Shown here piece after piece: positions 46,877 through 56,698 of a stretch of 64,000 nucleotides of DNA. The notes under the pieces were generated by a model. That model saw nothing but the letters and a program-made list of their open reading frames with translations. It was not told where the DNA came from and made no database searches. This stretch comes from Williamsia soli (GTDB taxonomy: Bacteria; Actinomycetota; Actinomycetes; Mycobacteriales; Mycobacteriaceae), in NCBI RefSeq assembly GCF_017377795.1, contig NZ_JAFRDR010000008.1, positions 1 to 64,000 of the forward strand, in the 5' to 3' direction. A program made the position numbers and the translations under genes. The stretch's first letter is position 1; the number at the start of each line of letters is the position of its first letter.

Positions 46877-46927
46877 TGTGCCCTTCTGGTGGACGCGACC
46901 TGGGGTTTTGTTCGCCAGAAGGGCACA
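46877..46927 (-). terminator. Stem-loop with 13-bp stem and conserved 25-nt loop, copy B
   Basis: Perfect 13-bp arms, TGTGCCCTTCTGG (46877-46889) and its complement (46915-46927), around a 25-nt loop, 8 bp after the metE stop and 22 bp after the tetR stop. Read on the minus strand the loop has GAACAAAACC then CAGGT, matching copy A at 18 of 25 positions while the stems differ. Serves as a shared terminator for two convergent transcripts. Confidence 0.75.
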
Positions 46928-46949
46928 GTTACGGAGCCGGTGGATCGGT

Positions 46950-47597
46950 TCAGGATCCGCTCTGGAGGACTCCGTCCAGCGCATACGCGGTGTAGGTGTC
47001 GGCGAGCGCCTCGACATCCTCGCCGTCGTGTAGCCACCAGCTGATCCCGTTCATCATGTCCAACACCGCAACTGCCGCCTGGTGCGGGTTAACGGCATGG
47101 AACTCGCCGGCGGCCACGCCGGCGGCGATCACGTCCCGCACTCGCCGCTGGTAGTACTTGCGGATGTCGGTGATCTCTGCAAGATGCTCCGGTGTCAACG
47201 CCGTCTGCTCTCGCAGGCTCACGAGGTGTTCGGTCTGGTGTTCGGCCAGGCTGAGGATGTGGGCCCGAATCAGATTCGCAAGCCGTTCCCGTGGCGTCCC
47301 CGCTGCATCGAGCAGGGGCATGTGCTGATCCTGCAGTTCGCGGGTCATCCGTAGCGCGATCGCGTACATGATCTCCTCCTTGCTGGAGAAGTGGTTGTAG
47401 AGACTCGCACCCCGGATGCCCACCGCTTCAGCGATTTCCCGCATTCCGACCGTGTGGTAGCCATGCTCGGCGAAGAAGTCCGCCGCCGCTGAGACGATCT
47501 CGCCGCGCCGGCCCTCACCGCCGCCCCGCGGGCGCGTCCGACCATCTGACAGTGAGACGACGGTGCCGTCGTCCCCCGACTTCGGAGACACCGGCAC
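46950..47597 (-). CDS. TetR-family regulator
   Basis: TetR regulator of 215 aa: helix-turn-helix at about residues 35-75 (AADFFAEHGYHTVGMREIAEAVGIRGASLYNHFSSKEEIMY) after a disordered Gly/Arg-rich start, then an all-helical ligand domain. GTG start shares one base with the stop of the acyl-CoA ligase gene. It most likely regulates its own operon (nitroreductase, ligase) and the divergent monooxygenase, with an acyl-CoA as a possible effector (inference). Confidence 0.9.
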   Translation of the reverse strand: MPVSPKSGDDGTVVSLSDGRTRPRGGGEGRRGEIVSAAADFFAEHGYHTVGMREIAEAVGIRGASLYNHFSSKEEIMYAIALRMTRELQDQHMPLLDAAGTPRERLANLIRAHILSLAEHQTEHLVSLREQTALTPEHLAEITDIRKYYQRRVRDVIAAGVAAGEFHAVNPHQAAVAVLDMMNGISWWLHDGEDVEALADTYTAYALDGVLQSGS

Positions 47598-49180
47598 TAC
47601 GCATTCACCTGCCCGTGGAGGCGTCGGAGTTCGCGCTTGAGCAGCTTGCCCTGCGGGTCGACCGGTAGGTCGGTCACCAGGTGGATCTTCTTGGGGGCCT
47701 TGAAACTCGCGATCGACTGTTTGCAGTGGTCTACGAGCGCAGCCGCATCAGCGTCCGAACCCTCGCGGACGATCACGAACCCGGTCACCACTTCGGACCA
47801 GTAGTCGTCCGGGAGACCGACGACCGCGGCACGGATCACGTCAGGATGACTCTGCAACGCTCGCTCGACTTCCTGCGAAGAGACATTCATGCCACCGGTT
47901 TTTATCATGTCCTTGCTCCGGTCGAGAAAGAACAGGTTGCCATCGTCGTCGCGGCGCACGATGTCGCCGGTGTGCACCCAGCCGTCCCGAAGAACCTGTG
48001 CGGTGCGCTCAGGGTCTCGGAAGTACCCCGACATCACCGACGGCGACCGACAGATGAGCTCACCGCTGTCAGCCGGCTGCCCGTCGGCGTCGACGATCTC
48101 GATCTCCAGATGTGAGACCGGCTTCCCGATCCAGGTGGGGTCACCGTCCGGGATGTCCTCGAGATGCCGGAACCAGCCGACGCTACCCAGCTGAGACAGT
48201 TCGGACTGGCCCCAGTACGTCCCCCAGGTGATACCCGGAGCCGAGTCGGCCCAGGCCTTGATCGCGTGGGGTGACACCTGACCTCCATAGGTCATGCACC
48301 GCTGGACAGTTCCGACCGATTCGGGGCCGAAGTCGGGATGGTTCGACAGGCCGATGTAGAACGTCGGGGTCTGCGCGAGAACCGAGATCTTCTCATCACG
48401 GATCATTCGCAGCGACGCCCCCGCCTCCGTCGTGGCCGGAAGGACCAGCGTCGCCCCCATCATCGTCAGCGTCGTCATCGACCCGATGCCGGCGATCGTG
48501 TGAAAAGGCATGACGTACAACCAGATGTCGTCGGGTTGGGTACGCAGACCCCAACTCCACGCCGGACCCGTGGAGATCAGGTAGTTGCGATGGGTGATCA
48601 TCACGCCCTTGGGAGCCGCTTCGGTGCCGCTCGTATAGACGATCATCGCGAGATCGTGTTCATCGACCTCACAGTCAGGCTCCACCGGGTCCGCGCTGTG
48701 GAGCTGCTCGTCGAACGGCATCCAGCCGTCGACCCCCTCGCCGCCGAAGACGAGGTGGTGGTCGATGGCGAGATCGCCCCGCACGGCATCGACCACTGCG
48801 GTGAACTCGGCACCGGCCAGCACCACCTTGGGTTCGAGGTGCGAGAGCTGCTGGTGCACCTCGGTCGCTCCGAACATGACGTTGATCCCGGAATAGGCCG
48901 CACCTATCTTGAGCGCTCCGTAATAGGCGACAACGGTGTCCACGTGGTTACGCGCGATGACTGCGACCCGATCTCCCCGACCGACACCCAGCGCCAGCAG
49001 GGCGTTGGCGCATCGGTTGGCGCGTTGGTCCAGCTCGGCATAGGTGCACACATCACGGGCACCGGAGGTGTCATAGCTGATGAAAGCCGGCTTCGTGGGC
49101 AGCGACTTCGCATGGCGGCGAAGCTGATCACCGAGCGTGGCACGCCCCAATGCGGTGGTGTGGATTGCGTTCAAAGACAT
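47597..49180 (-). CDS. AMP-dependent acyl-CoA synthetase/ligase
   Basis: ANL-superfamily ligase, 527 aa. The P-loop IVYTSGTEAAPKGVMITH (TE instead of the common TT), TYWGQSELSQ at A5, GWVHTGDIVRRDDDGNLFFLDRSKDMIKTGGMNVSSQEVE at A7-A8 and the A10 Lys in PQGKLLKREL are present. It activates a carboxylic acid to its CoA thioester; substrate unknown. Middle gene of the nitroreductase-ligase-tetR operon; 56 bp after the nitroreductase gene. Confidence 0.9.
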   Translation of the reverse strand: MSLNAIHTTALGRATLGDQLRRHAKSLPTKPAFISYDTSGARDVCTYAELDQRANRCANALLALGVGRGDRVAVIARNHVDTVVAYYGALKIGAAYSGINVMFGATEVHQQLSHLEPKVVLAGAEFTAVVDAVRGDLAIDHHLVFGGEGVDGWMPFDEQLHSADPVEPDCEVDEHDLAMIVYTSGTEAAPKGVMITHRNYLISTGPAWSWGLRTQPDDIWLYVMPFHTIAGIGSMTTLTMMGATLVLPATTEAGASLRMIRDEKISVLAQTPTFYIGLSNHPDFGPESVGTVQRCMTYGGQVSPHAIKAWADSAPGITWGTYWGQSELSQLGSVGWFRHLEDIPDGDPTWIGKPVSHLEIEIVDADGQPADSGELICRSPSVMSGYFRDPERTAQVLRDGWVHTGDIVRRDDDGNLFFLDRSKDMIKTGGMNVSSQEVERALQSHPDVIRAAVVGLPDDYWSEVVTGFVIVREGSDADAAALVDHCKQSIASFKAPKKIHLVTDLPVDPQGKLLKRELRRLHGQVNA

Positions 49181-49236
49181 ACGTTTCAGATCTCCGAGGT
49201 GAGGAAGCCGACGAGATGATGTTGTTGCCGCCGCGG

Positions 49237-49875
49237 CTACCGGAACATCGGTGCGTCGAACTCGTCGATAGAGACGATGTCCTCGACCGGACTCCGGGTC
49301 AGCTTGGTCGGGAAGTGATCGCGCGGGTATCCGACAGCGATGTGTGCGGCGGTCAAGTACCCCTCCGGAATCCCCAGCAGTTCGTTGACGGCCGGCTCCT
49401 CATGGCAGAGAAGGGTCGTCACGGCAGTCGCGACGCCTTGCTCACGCAGCGCCAGACACAGATTCTGCATCGTCGGATAGATCGACGCCCCACCGACGAC
49501 ACTGAGTCTGTCGAGTTCGGCGTCAGTCGGATGCAGGCCGGCGAGTTCGGCGACCACCACGATCAAGACCGGGACCGAAGCCAGATTGTGGGCGAACTCG
49601 TTGGCGCTGCGGATGGTCTTGGGCACCGCTCCGACGTCTTTCGTGCCATCGCTGATCGCGGCGTAGTACGCCTCCCAGTACGGGAGGTAAAGATCGGCGA
49701 GAGCCTTCTTCTTGGCCTCGTCCCGAACCACGATCCACCGGACCGGCTGGCGGTTGCCACCCTGCGGCCCGAAGCGTGCGACGTCGAAGGCGTCGTACAG
49801 GACTTTGTCGGGGACCGGCTCGTCGGAATAGTGCCGACAGGTGCCGGTGGTCCGCATCGCCTCGGATAGCTCCAT
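49237..49875 (-). CDS. Nitroreductase-family flavoprotein
   Basis: FMN-dependent oxidoreductase of the nitroreductase family, 212 aa. N-terminal TCRHYSDEPVPDKVLYDAFDVARFGPQGGNRQPVRWIVV gives the FMN-phosphate Arg and the usual second helix; C-terminal GVATAVTTLLCHEEPAVNELLGIPEG and VGYPRD are typical. ATG at 49875 with AAGGAG upstream; the longer frame is rejected. With a monooxygenase and acyl-CoA ligase nearby it may act as an ene- or nitro-reductase in a catabolic route; the substrate is unknown. Confidence 0.86.
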   Translation of the reverse strand: MELSEAMRTTGTCRHYSDEPVPDKVLYDAFDVARFGPQGGNRQPVRWIVVRDEAKKKALADLYLPYWEAYYAAISDGTKDVGAVPKTIRSANEFAHNLASVPVLIVVVAELAGLHPTDAELDRLSVVGGASIYPTMQNLCLALREQGVATAVTTLLCHEEPAVNELLGIPEGYLTAAHIAVGYPRDHFPTKLTRSPVEDIVSIDEFDAPMFR

Positions 49876-50030
49876 CAAAACTCCTTGATAACCAGGGCGG
49901 CATGACTCAGCCTCACATTTTGACTGACAGCCGTTAGCGTGATTGCAGTCACAGCATTCCTGTCGGTAAACGACTCTGTCAAGCCTCCCGGCCGAATCCG
50001 GCCCCATCCGACAGCTACTGAGAATTGGGC

Positions 50031-50061
50031 TTGCGCAATCTGAACTATCCGTGGTTAGTCT
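50031..50061 (+). promoter_or_regulatory. Candidate promoter for a leaderless monooxygenase mRNA
   Basis: TTGCGC (50031-50036), 19 bp spacer, then TAGTCT (50056-50061), ending six bases before the GTG of the monooxygenase. This places the transcription start at or next to the start codon, and no ribosome-binding site is seen, which would fit a leaderless transcript. Based on spacing and weak consensus only. Confidence 0.35.
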
Positions 50062-50067
50062 TTCAAG

Positions 50068-52014
50068 GTGAACCATCAGCCCATCGCGTCCTCACCCTCG
50101 GATGACGTGGACCCTGCTCGGTTGAGACGGGCCGTTGTCGCCGCGAACATCCCGACCCTCGTCGCGGTGCTCTACCAGTTGACCGCCGACCGGCGCTGGC
50201 TCGCCGAGCGCTATCGACCCACCCGTAGCCGCGGCATGGACGACAACATGACCGGAGGGCTCCCGGACGAGGTCCAAGACGAGATCCGCGCAGCGACTGT
50301 CGACGCGGTCCTCGAATGGAACCGGGGTGCCGCGCCGGCCAACGAGACCCTCGACCTCGGCGCGCTGATGGAGGTCATGGAGTTCACGATGGGTGAACCC
50401 GTTCCCCACGAGTTCGGCCCCATGATGAGTGAGGTCCTGGGCTTCGACGACACTCCCGCACCCCGTCCGCGCCGCGAGGTGCCCAGCGATTTCTCAGTGG
50501 TCGTCATCGGGGCCGGAATCGCCGGGATGCTCTCGTCGGTGCGCCTGACCCAGGCAGGCATCACCCACGTCGTGCTGGAGAAGAACGCCAACGTCGGCGG
50601 ATCCTGGTGGGAGAACACTTATCCCGGCGCCGGTGTGGACACACCCAGCTACCTGTACTCGCTCTCGTTCTTTCAGCATCCCTGGTCGACGCACTTCGGA
50701 AAACGCGACGAGGTGCAGGACTACCTCGAGAAGTTCGCCGACGCCTACGATCTGCGATCGAAGATCCGGTTCGGCACCGAGGTCGAGAGCGCGATCTACA
50801 ACGAGTCCGAGCAGAACTGGACCATCACCGCACGTGACGCCGAGGGCTCCCCGATCACCCTGTGCGCCAACGCAGTCATCAGTGCTGTCGGTTTGCTCAA
50901 CCGCCCGAAGACACCGGCGCTTCCCGGCATCGAATCGTTCACCGGCGAACTCTTCCACTCGGCGCGGTGGCCATCGGGTATCGACCTCCGCGGCAAGCGC
51001 GTGGCGATCGTCGGCGCCGGCGCGAGCGCCATGCAGATCGGCCCCGCGATTGCAGATGTCGTCGACGACTTGACGATCTTCCAGCGTTCCCCGCAGTGGA
51101 TCGCGCCCAACGACGTCTACTTCTCCGAAGTGGGCGACGATGTCCACTGGTTGATGGACCACGTGCCCTACTACCACGAGTGGTATCGCGTCCGACTGTC
51201 CTGGATTTTCAACGACAAAGTCCACCCGACACTGACTGTCGATCCGGAGTGGTCCGAGCCGAGGCTGTCGATCAACGCGACCAATCACGCACACCGCGGT
51301 TTCTACACCCGCTACCTCGAAGACGAACTCGAGGGCAGACCCGATCTCGTCGACAAGTGCCTACCCGACTACCCACCTTTCGGTAAGCGAATGCTGCTGG
51401 ACAACGGTTGGTACCGGATGTTGAAACGTCCTGGGGTCGAGCTGATCACAGAAGGCGTCGCCGAGATCACGCAGTCGGGACTCAAGGACGCCGATGGTCA
51501 CGGGTACGAATTCGATGTCATCATCATGGCGACCGGCTTCCACACCGACCGGTTGCTGTATCCGATGGACGTGATCGGCCGCTCCGGCGCGACAACCCGG
51601 GAGGCGTGGGGCGAACACGATGCCCGCGCGTATCTCGGTATCACCGTGCCCGATTTTCCGAACCTTTTCATCATGACCGGCCCCAACACGGCACTGGGCC
51701 ACGGCGGTAGCTTCATCACGATGCTCGAGTGCCAGGTCCGCTACATCATGGATGCACTGAAGCAGATGATCGATGACGACCTAGGCGTGATCGAGTGCCG
51801 CAGAGACGTTTACGACGATTACAACCGTGCCGTCGACAACGCACACAGCACAATGGTGTGGACTCACCCGGGGATGAGCAATTGGTATCGCAATGCCGAC
51901 GGCCGCGTGGTCGCGGTGCTGCCGTGGCGGATCATCGACTACTGGACGATGACCCGCCACGCAGATCTCGCGGACTACGTGACCGAGACCGCGTTGACCA
52001 CCACTCAGCACTGA
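50068..52014 (+). CDS. Baeyer-Villiger-type flavin monooxygenase (HAPMO-like)
   Basis: Class B flavin monooxygenase, 648 aa, with an N-terminal extension of about 140 residues as in 4-hydroxyacetophenone monooxygenase. FAD site VVVIGAGIAGMLS (about 148-160), then the Baeyer-Villiger signature FTGELFHSARWP, NADPH site VAIVGAGASAMQIG and the later MATGFHTDRLL. It inserts oxygen next to a ketone carbonyl to give an ester or lactone. GTG start. Divergent from the nitroreductase-ligase-tetR operon, which suggests one pathway: ketone oxidation, hydrolysis, CoA activation. Confidence 0.9.
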   Translation: MNHQPIASSPSDDVDPARLRRAVVAANIPTLVAVLYQLTADRRWLAERYRPTRSRGMDDNMTGGLPDEVQDEIRAATVDAVLEWNRGAAPANETLDLGALMEVMEFTMGEPVPHEFGPMMSEVLGFDDTPAPRPRREVPSDFSVVVIGAGIAGMLSSVRLTQAGITHVVLEKNANVGGSWWENTYPGAGVDTPSYLYSLSFFQHPWSTHFGKRDEVQDYLEKFADAYDLRSKIRFGTEVESAIYNESEQNWTITARDAEGSPITLCANAVISAVGLLNRPKTPALPGIESFTGELFHSARWPSGIDLRGKRVAIVGAGASAMQIGPAIADVVDDLTIFQRSPQWIAPNDVYFSEVGDDVHWLMDHVPYYHEWYRVRLSWIFNDKVHPTLTVDPEWSEPRLSINATNHAHRGFYTRYLEDELEGRPDLVDKCLPDYPPFGKRMLLDNGWYRMLKRPGVELITEGVAEITQSGLKDADGHGYEFDVIIMATGFHTDRLLYPMDVIGRSGATTREAWGEHDARAYLGITVPDFPNLFIMTGPNTALGHGGSFITMLECQVRYIMDALKQMIDDDLGVIECRRDVYDDYNRAVDNAHSTMVWTHPGMSNWYRNADGRVVAVLPWRIIDYWTMTRHADLADYVTETALTTTQH

Positions 52015-52028
52015 CCAGATTCGAGCGG

Positions 52029-55000
52029 TTACTCGAGTTCGATGAGGAGGTCGCCGCCTTCGACGCTCGAGACCGAGGAGATGGCAACGCGTTTGACGGT
52101 GCCACCGGCCGGTGCGGTGATCGCGGCTTCCATCTTCATCGCTTCGATGGACCCGATCGCAGCGCCGGCGGCAAGTTGTTCCCCGGGTTCGACAACGATG
52201 GTCACCACGCCCCCAAACGGTGCAGCGATGTGCTTGGGATTACCCGCCTCGGCCTTCTCGGCAACGGCCTCAACGGCATCGAGCGACCGGTCCCGAACCT
52301 GCACCGGGCGCAGTTGTCCGTTGAGGATGCACATGACCGTCCGCATCCCCCGCTTGTCGGGTTCACTGATCGCCTCCAACCCGATCAAGAGTTCGACGCC
52401 GGGTTCGAGTTCCACGCGATGCTCATCGCCGTACCGCAGACCGTAGAAGAACTGGTTCGCCGACAACCTCGAGGTGTCCCCGTACGCCTTCTGGTGCTCC
52501 TCGTACTCACGGGTGGGACCGGGGAACAACAACCGATTCAACGCCGCCCGCCGCACCCTCTCCTCAGGCGACTCCAACTGCTCGGTGTCCTCATCAGACA
52601 GCGCCACCACCGGTTTGGGCTCAGCCCGACCCTCCAACGCACGACTGCGCAGGGGTTCAGGCCAACCACCAGCCGGGTCGCCGAGCTCCCCGCGCAGGAA
52701 CCCGATCACCGAATCAGGAATGTCATAGGCGGTGGGATCAGTGGCAAACTCCGTCGCCGAGATCCCCCGACCCACCAGGGTGAGAGCGAGGTCCCCGACG
52801 ACCTTCGACGACGGGGTGACCTTGATCAACCGCCCGAGCATGTGGTCGGCGTCGGCGTAGGCGCCTTCGACGTCTTCGAACCGGTCCCCCAACCCCAACC
52901 CGATGGCCTGCTGCCGCAGGTTCGACAGCTGCCCACCGGGGATCTCGTGGGTGTACACCCGACCCGTCGGCGCCGGGAGGCCGGACTCGAACGGCGCGTA
53001 CACCTTCCGCAACGCCTCCCAGTACGGCTCGATATCGCACACCGCCGCCAAATCCAGACCGGTGTCGAACTCGGTGTGCGCGGTCGCAGCCACAATCGCC
53101 GACAACGCCGGCTGGCTGGTGGTGCCGGCCATCGCCGCCGAGGCGCCGTCGACCGCATCAGCACCGGCCTGCCACGCCGCCAAATACGTCGCGAGCTGCC
53201 CGCCGGGAGTGTCATGGGTGTGCACATGCACCGGCAGATCAAAGTTGCTCCGCAACGCCGACACCAGAATCGACGCCGCCTGCGGCCGCAACAGCCCGGC
53301 CATGTCCTTGATCGCCAGGATATGCGCCCCCGCCTCCACGATCTGCTCAGCCAACCGCAGGTAGTAATCCAGCGTGTACAGGTCCTCAGCCGGATTCGAC
53401 AGGTCCCCCGTATAACTCAGTGCCACTTCGGCGATCGTGGTGCCGGTCTCACGGACCGCGTCGATCGCCGGCCGCATCTGATCAACATTGTTCAGGGCAT
53501 CGAAGATCCGGAAGATATCGATACCCGTCGCGGCTGCTTCCTTCACGAACGCGGTCGTCACCGATTCCGGATACGGGGTGTACCCGACCGTGTTACGGCC
53601 CCGCAGCAGCATCTGCAAGTTGATGTTCGGCATCGCCTCCCGCAGCTCCGCCAGGCGCTCCCACGGGTCTTCCTTCAGGAACCGCAGCGCCACATCATAG
53701 GTCGCGCCGCCCCAGCACTCCACCGACAACAACTGCGGCGTCAGTGCCGCCACATACGGCGCCACCGCGACCAGGCCGCTGGTCCGCACTCGCGTCGCCA
53801 GCAAGGACTGATGAGCATCACGGAACGTGGTGTCGGTGACCCCCAACGCTGTTGACGCCCGCAAATCAGCCGCGAACCCGGCGGGGCCGAGCGTCAACAA
53901 ACGTTGCCGCGAGCCATCGGGCGGCGTGGAGATGTCGACATCAGGGAGCTTGTCGCGGGGGTAGACCGTCGCCGGGCGCTCCCCGTGCGGCTTGTTCACC
54001 GTCACATCAGCCAAATAGTTCAGGATGCGGGTGCCGCGGTCCGCCGACACCCGCGAGGTGAGTAGTTGGGGTCGTTCTTCGATGAACGAGGTGGTGACCC
54101 GGCCGTCGCGGAAGTCCGGATCATCCAGGACCGCTTGCAGGAACGGGATGTTGGTGGCGACACCGCGGATCCGGAACTCGGCCACCGCCCGCCGGGCTCG
54201 CGCGACCGCCGTCTCGAAATCGCGGCCACGACAGGTGAGTTTGACGAGCATCGAATCGAAATGCGCCGACACCTCCGCACCCAACGTTGCGCCACCATCG
54301 AGCCGCACCCCCGCACCACCGGGGGTGCGATAGGCAGTGATCCGCCCGGTATCGGGGCGGAACCCGTTCGTCGGGTCTTCGGTGGTGATACGGCACTGCA
54401 ACGCCGCACCCCGAATCTGCACCGCCTCCTGCGACAAACCCAGATCGGACAAGCTCTCGCCGGAGGCGATCCGCATCTGCGACTGCACCAAATCCACATC
54501 GGTGATCTCTTCGGTCACCGTGTGCTCCACCTGAATCCGCGGGTTCATCTCGATGAACACATGCCGGCCCTCACGGTCGACGAGGAACTCGACCGTCCCG
54601 GCACACGTGTAACCGATCTTGCGCGCGAACGCGACCGCATCAGCGCAGATCTTCTCCCGCAACCCCGGCGGCAGATTCGGCGCCGGCGCCAACTCGATCA
54701 CCTTCTGATGACGACGCTGCACCGAACAGTCGCGTTCGAACAAATGCATCACATTGCCATGTTGGTCGGCCAGGATCTGCACTTCGATGTGACGGGGTTC
54801 GATGACGGCTTGTTCGAGGAACACCGACGGATCACCGAACGCCGAATCAGCCTCCCGCGCCGCGGCCTCGATCGCCTCCCGCAGACCCTCGATCGTCTCC
54901 ACCCGACGCATCCCGCGACCACCACCACCGGCGATCGCCTTCACGAACACCGGGAACGTCATCGATTCGGCCGCCGCCATCAACTCGTCGACATCGGCCG

Positions 55001-55412
55001 AGGCGTCCGACGAGGCGAGTACTGGCAGACCGGCCTCGCGGGCCGCGGCGATCGCCCGCGCCTTGTTACCCGTCAACTCCAAAATCTCCGACGACGGTCC
55101 GACGAACGTGATCCCGGCGTCAGCGCACGCCGCCGCCAAGTCCGGGTTCTCCGATAGGAAGCCGTAGCCCGGGTAGATCGCGTCCGCACCCGCCCGCTGG
55201 GCGGCGGCGATGATCTCGGGCACCGACAGATACGCCCGCACCGGATGCCCGGGCTCACCGATCTGATATGCCTCATCAGCTTTCAACCGGTGAACCGAAT
55301 TGCGGTCCTCGTACGGATACACCGCGACCGTGCCCGCACCCAGCTCATACGCCGCACGAAACGCCCGGATCGCGATCTCGCCACGATTGGCCACCAACAC
55401 CTTGCGAAACAT
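52029..55412 (-). CDS. pyc: Pyruvate carboxylase
   Basis: Single-chain pyruvate carboxylase, 1127 aa, which makes oxaloacetate from pyruvate. Order: biotin carboxylase (start MFRKVLVANRGEIAIRAFRAA; KAIAGGGGRGMRRVE; EMNPRIQVEHTVTEEI), carboxyltransferase from about residue 520 (TDTTFRDAHQSLLATRVRT), allosteric linker, and the biotinyl domain at the end (GSIEAMKMEAAITAP). ATG at 55412 has GGAGGAG upstream; the 42-residue longer frame is rejected. Next to the methylcitrate operon but with a 167-bp gap, so probably its own promoter. Confidence 0.97.
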   Translation of the reverse strand: MFRKVLVANRGEIAIRAFRAAYELGAGTVAVYPYEDRNSVHRLKADEAYQIGEPGHPVRAYLSVPEIIAAAQRAGADAIYPGYGFLSENPDLAAACADAGITFVGPSSEILELTGNKARAIAAAREAGLPVLASSDASADVDELMAAAESMTFPVFVKAIAGGGGRGMRRVETIEGLREAIEAAAREADSAFGDPSVFLEQAVIEPRHIEVQILADQHGNVMHLFERDCSVQRRHQKVIELAPAPNLPPGLREKICADAVAFARKIGYTCAGTVEFLVDREGRHVFIEMNPRIQVEHTVTEEITDVDLVQSQMRIASGESLSDLGLSQEAVQIRGAALQCRITTEDPTNGFRPDTGRITAYRTPGGAGVRLDGGATLGAEVSAHFDSMLVKLTCRGRDFETAVARARRAVAEFRIRGVATNIPFLQAVLDDPDFRDGRVTTSFIEERPQLLTSRVSADRGTRILNYLADVTVNKPHGERPATVYPRDKLPDVDISTPPDGSRQRLLTLGPAGFAADLRASTALGVTDTTFRDAHQSLLATRVRTSGLVAVAPYVAALTPQLLSVECWGGATYDVALRFLKEDPWERLAELREAMPNINLQMLLRGRNTVGYTPYPESVTTAFVKEAAATGIDIFRIFDALNNVDQMRPAIDAVRETGTTIAEVALSYTGDLSNPAEDLYTLDYYLRLAEQIVEAGAHILAIKDMAGLLRPQAASILVSALRSNFDLPVHVHTHDTPGGQLATYLAAWQAGADAVDGASAAMAGTTSQPALSAIVAATAHTEFDTGLDLAAVCDIEPYWEALRKVYAPFESGLPAPTGRVYTHEIPGGQLSNLRQQAIGLGLGDRFEDVEGAYADADHMLGRLIKVTPSSKVVGDLALTLVGRGISATEFATDPTAYDIPDSVIGFLRGELGDPAGGWPEPLRSRALEGRAEPKPVVALSDEDTEQLESPEERVRRAALNRLLFPGPTREYEEHQKAYGDTSRLSANQFFYGLRYGDEHRVELEPGVELLIGLEAISEPDKRGMRTVMCILNGQLRPVQVRDRSLDAVEAVAEKAEAGNPKHIAAPFGGVVTIVVEPGEQLAAGAAIGSIEAMKMEAAITAPAGGTVKRVAISSVSSVEGGDLLIELE

Positions 55413-55579
55413 CAACGCTCCTCCACGCTCACGGACACTGAACAACCTCACCACGACTTCACCCGGCGCGGTGCAGCGAATCGCAGATTGCGACCACAAC
55501 CTCAGGCGGTCGAGGTCGTCTCCGCTGGTTCCCTGCACGGCCTGACAACTCTACGACCGGACGTAGAACTCACAGAGGG

Positions 55580-56698
55580 TCAGGCACTGAGTGTGCGTTG
55601 CACGGGACCGCTGTAGTCGCTCAGAGGGCGGATCAGCGCATTGGCTCCTTCCTGCTCGATGATGTGTGCGGTCCACCCCGTGATGCGGCTCATCACGAAG
55701 ATCGAGGTGAACGACTCGATCGCGAAACCCATCAGGTGATATGCCGGGCCGGTCGGGAAGTCCAGGTTCGGTTTGATACCGGTCGCGGCGACCATGAGCT
55801 GTTCCAACTCATCCGAGATGGCCAGCCAACGGCCTCCATCGGATGTTGTAGTCGCACTGGCGACGTCGGCAAGAGCCGCCTTCATCGTGGGAACGCGCGA
55901 GTCGCCGTGCTTGTAGACACGATGGCCGAAGCCCATGATCTTCTCGTCGTTCGCGAGCTTGGTCTCCAGCCATTCTCGCGCCCGCTCCGGCCTGTCGATC
56001 TCGATCAGGTCATGCATGACGGCCTCGTTCGCACCACCGTGCAAAGACCCCTTGAGTGCCCCGATGGCCGCCGTGACCGCGCTGTAGATATCCGACCGGG
56101 TCGAGGTGACGACGCGGGCGGCGAAGGTGGAGGCATTGAAGCCGTGCTCGGCGTAGAGCACCATGGACTTCTCGAAGGCCCGCACGATGACGGCGTCGGA
56201 GACCTCGCCGAAACACATGTTGAGGAAGTTCTCGCTGTAGCCGAGGCTGTTGTCGGGCGCGATCGGGTCGAGTCCCCGGCGGCGGCGCATGTCGGCCGCG
56301 ACAATGGTCGGGAGCACCGCCATCATGCGCAGCGACTTGTCGGGGTTCTCCGAGGCGTTGTCCTCCTCGGGGTCTTCGGCACCGAGGAAGCTGATCGCCG
56401 TCCGCACCACATCCATCGGATGGCAATTGTCGGGGATACGGGTCAACAGGCTCAGCAGTGACCGGTCCGCGCGACGATAGGACCGCTCCCGTTGGGTGAA
56501 CAGTGCCAGCTGATCGGCGTCGGGTAGCTCGCCGTTCCAGAGCAGGTAGGCCACCTCCTCGAAGCTGCAGTGTTGGGCCAGATCCTGTACCGGATAGCCG
56601 CGGTAGGTCAGCGAATTCGTCTCCTGGACCACCTTTGAGATCGCGGTGGTGTCGACCACGACGCCGGTCAGACCCTTGTGAATCGTGGGTGTACTCAT
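55580..56698 (-). CDS. prpC: 2-methylcitrate synthase
   Basis: Citrate-synthase family enzyme of 372 aa; in this operon it condenses propionyl-CoA and oxaloacetate to 2-methylcitrate. Catalytic residues: the His in GALKGSLHGGANEAVM, the His in IMGFGHRVYKHGDSR and the Asp region in LDFPTGPAYHLMGF. The ATG overlaps the prpB stop (ATGA). Third gene of prpD-prpB-prpC. Could also act as a citrate synthase in part, as some actinobacterial homologues do. Confidence 0.94.
   Translation of the reverse strand: MSTPTIHKGLTGVVVDTTAISKVVQETNSLTYRGYPVQDLAQHCSFEEVAYLLWNGELPDADQLALFTQRERSYRRADRSLLSLLTRIPDNCHPMDVVRTAISFLGAEDPEEDNASENPDKSLRMMAVLPTIVAADMRRRRGLDPIAPDNSLGYSENFLNMCFGEVSDAVIVRAFEKSMVLYAEHGFNASTFAARVVTSTRSDIYSAVTAAIGALKGSLHGGANEAVMHDLIEIDRPERAREWLETKLANDEKIMGFGHRVYKHGDSRVPTMKAALADVASATTTSDGGRWLAISDELEQLMVAATGIKPNLDFPTGPAYHLMGFAIESFTSIFVMSRITGWTAHIIEQEGANALIRPLSDYSGPVQRTLSA

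Noticed and set aside
49921-49951. TGACTG ... CAGTCA repeat upstream of the nitroreductase gene
   Set aside because: Arms of 6 bp separated by 19 bp; too weak to name as the TetR operator.
51795-53855. 686-codon plus-strand open frame
   Set aside because: Antisense of pyruvate carboxylase and overlapping the end of the monooxygenase; Arg-rich composition typical of a shadow frame.
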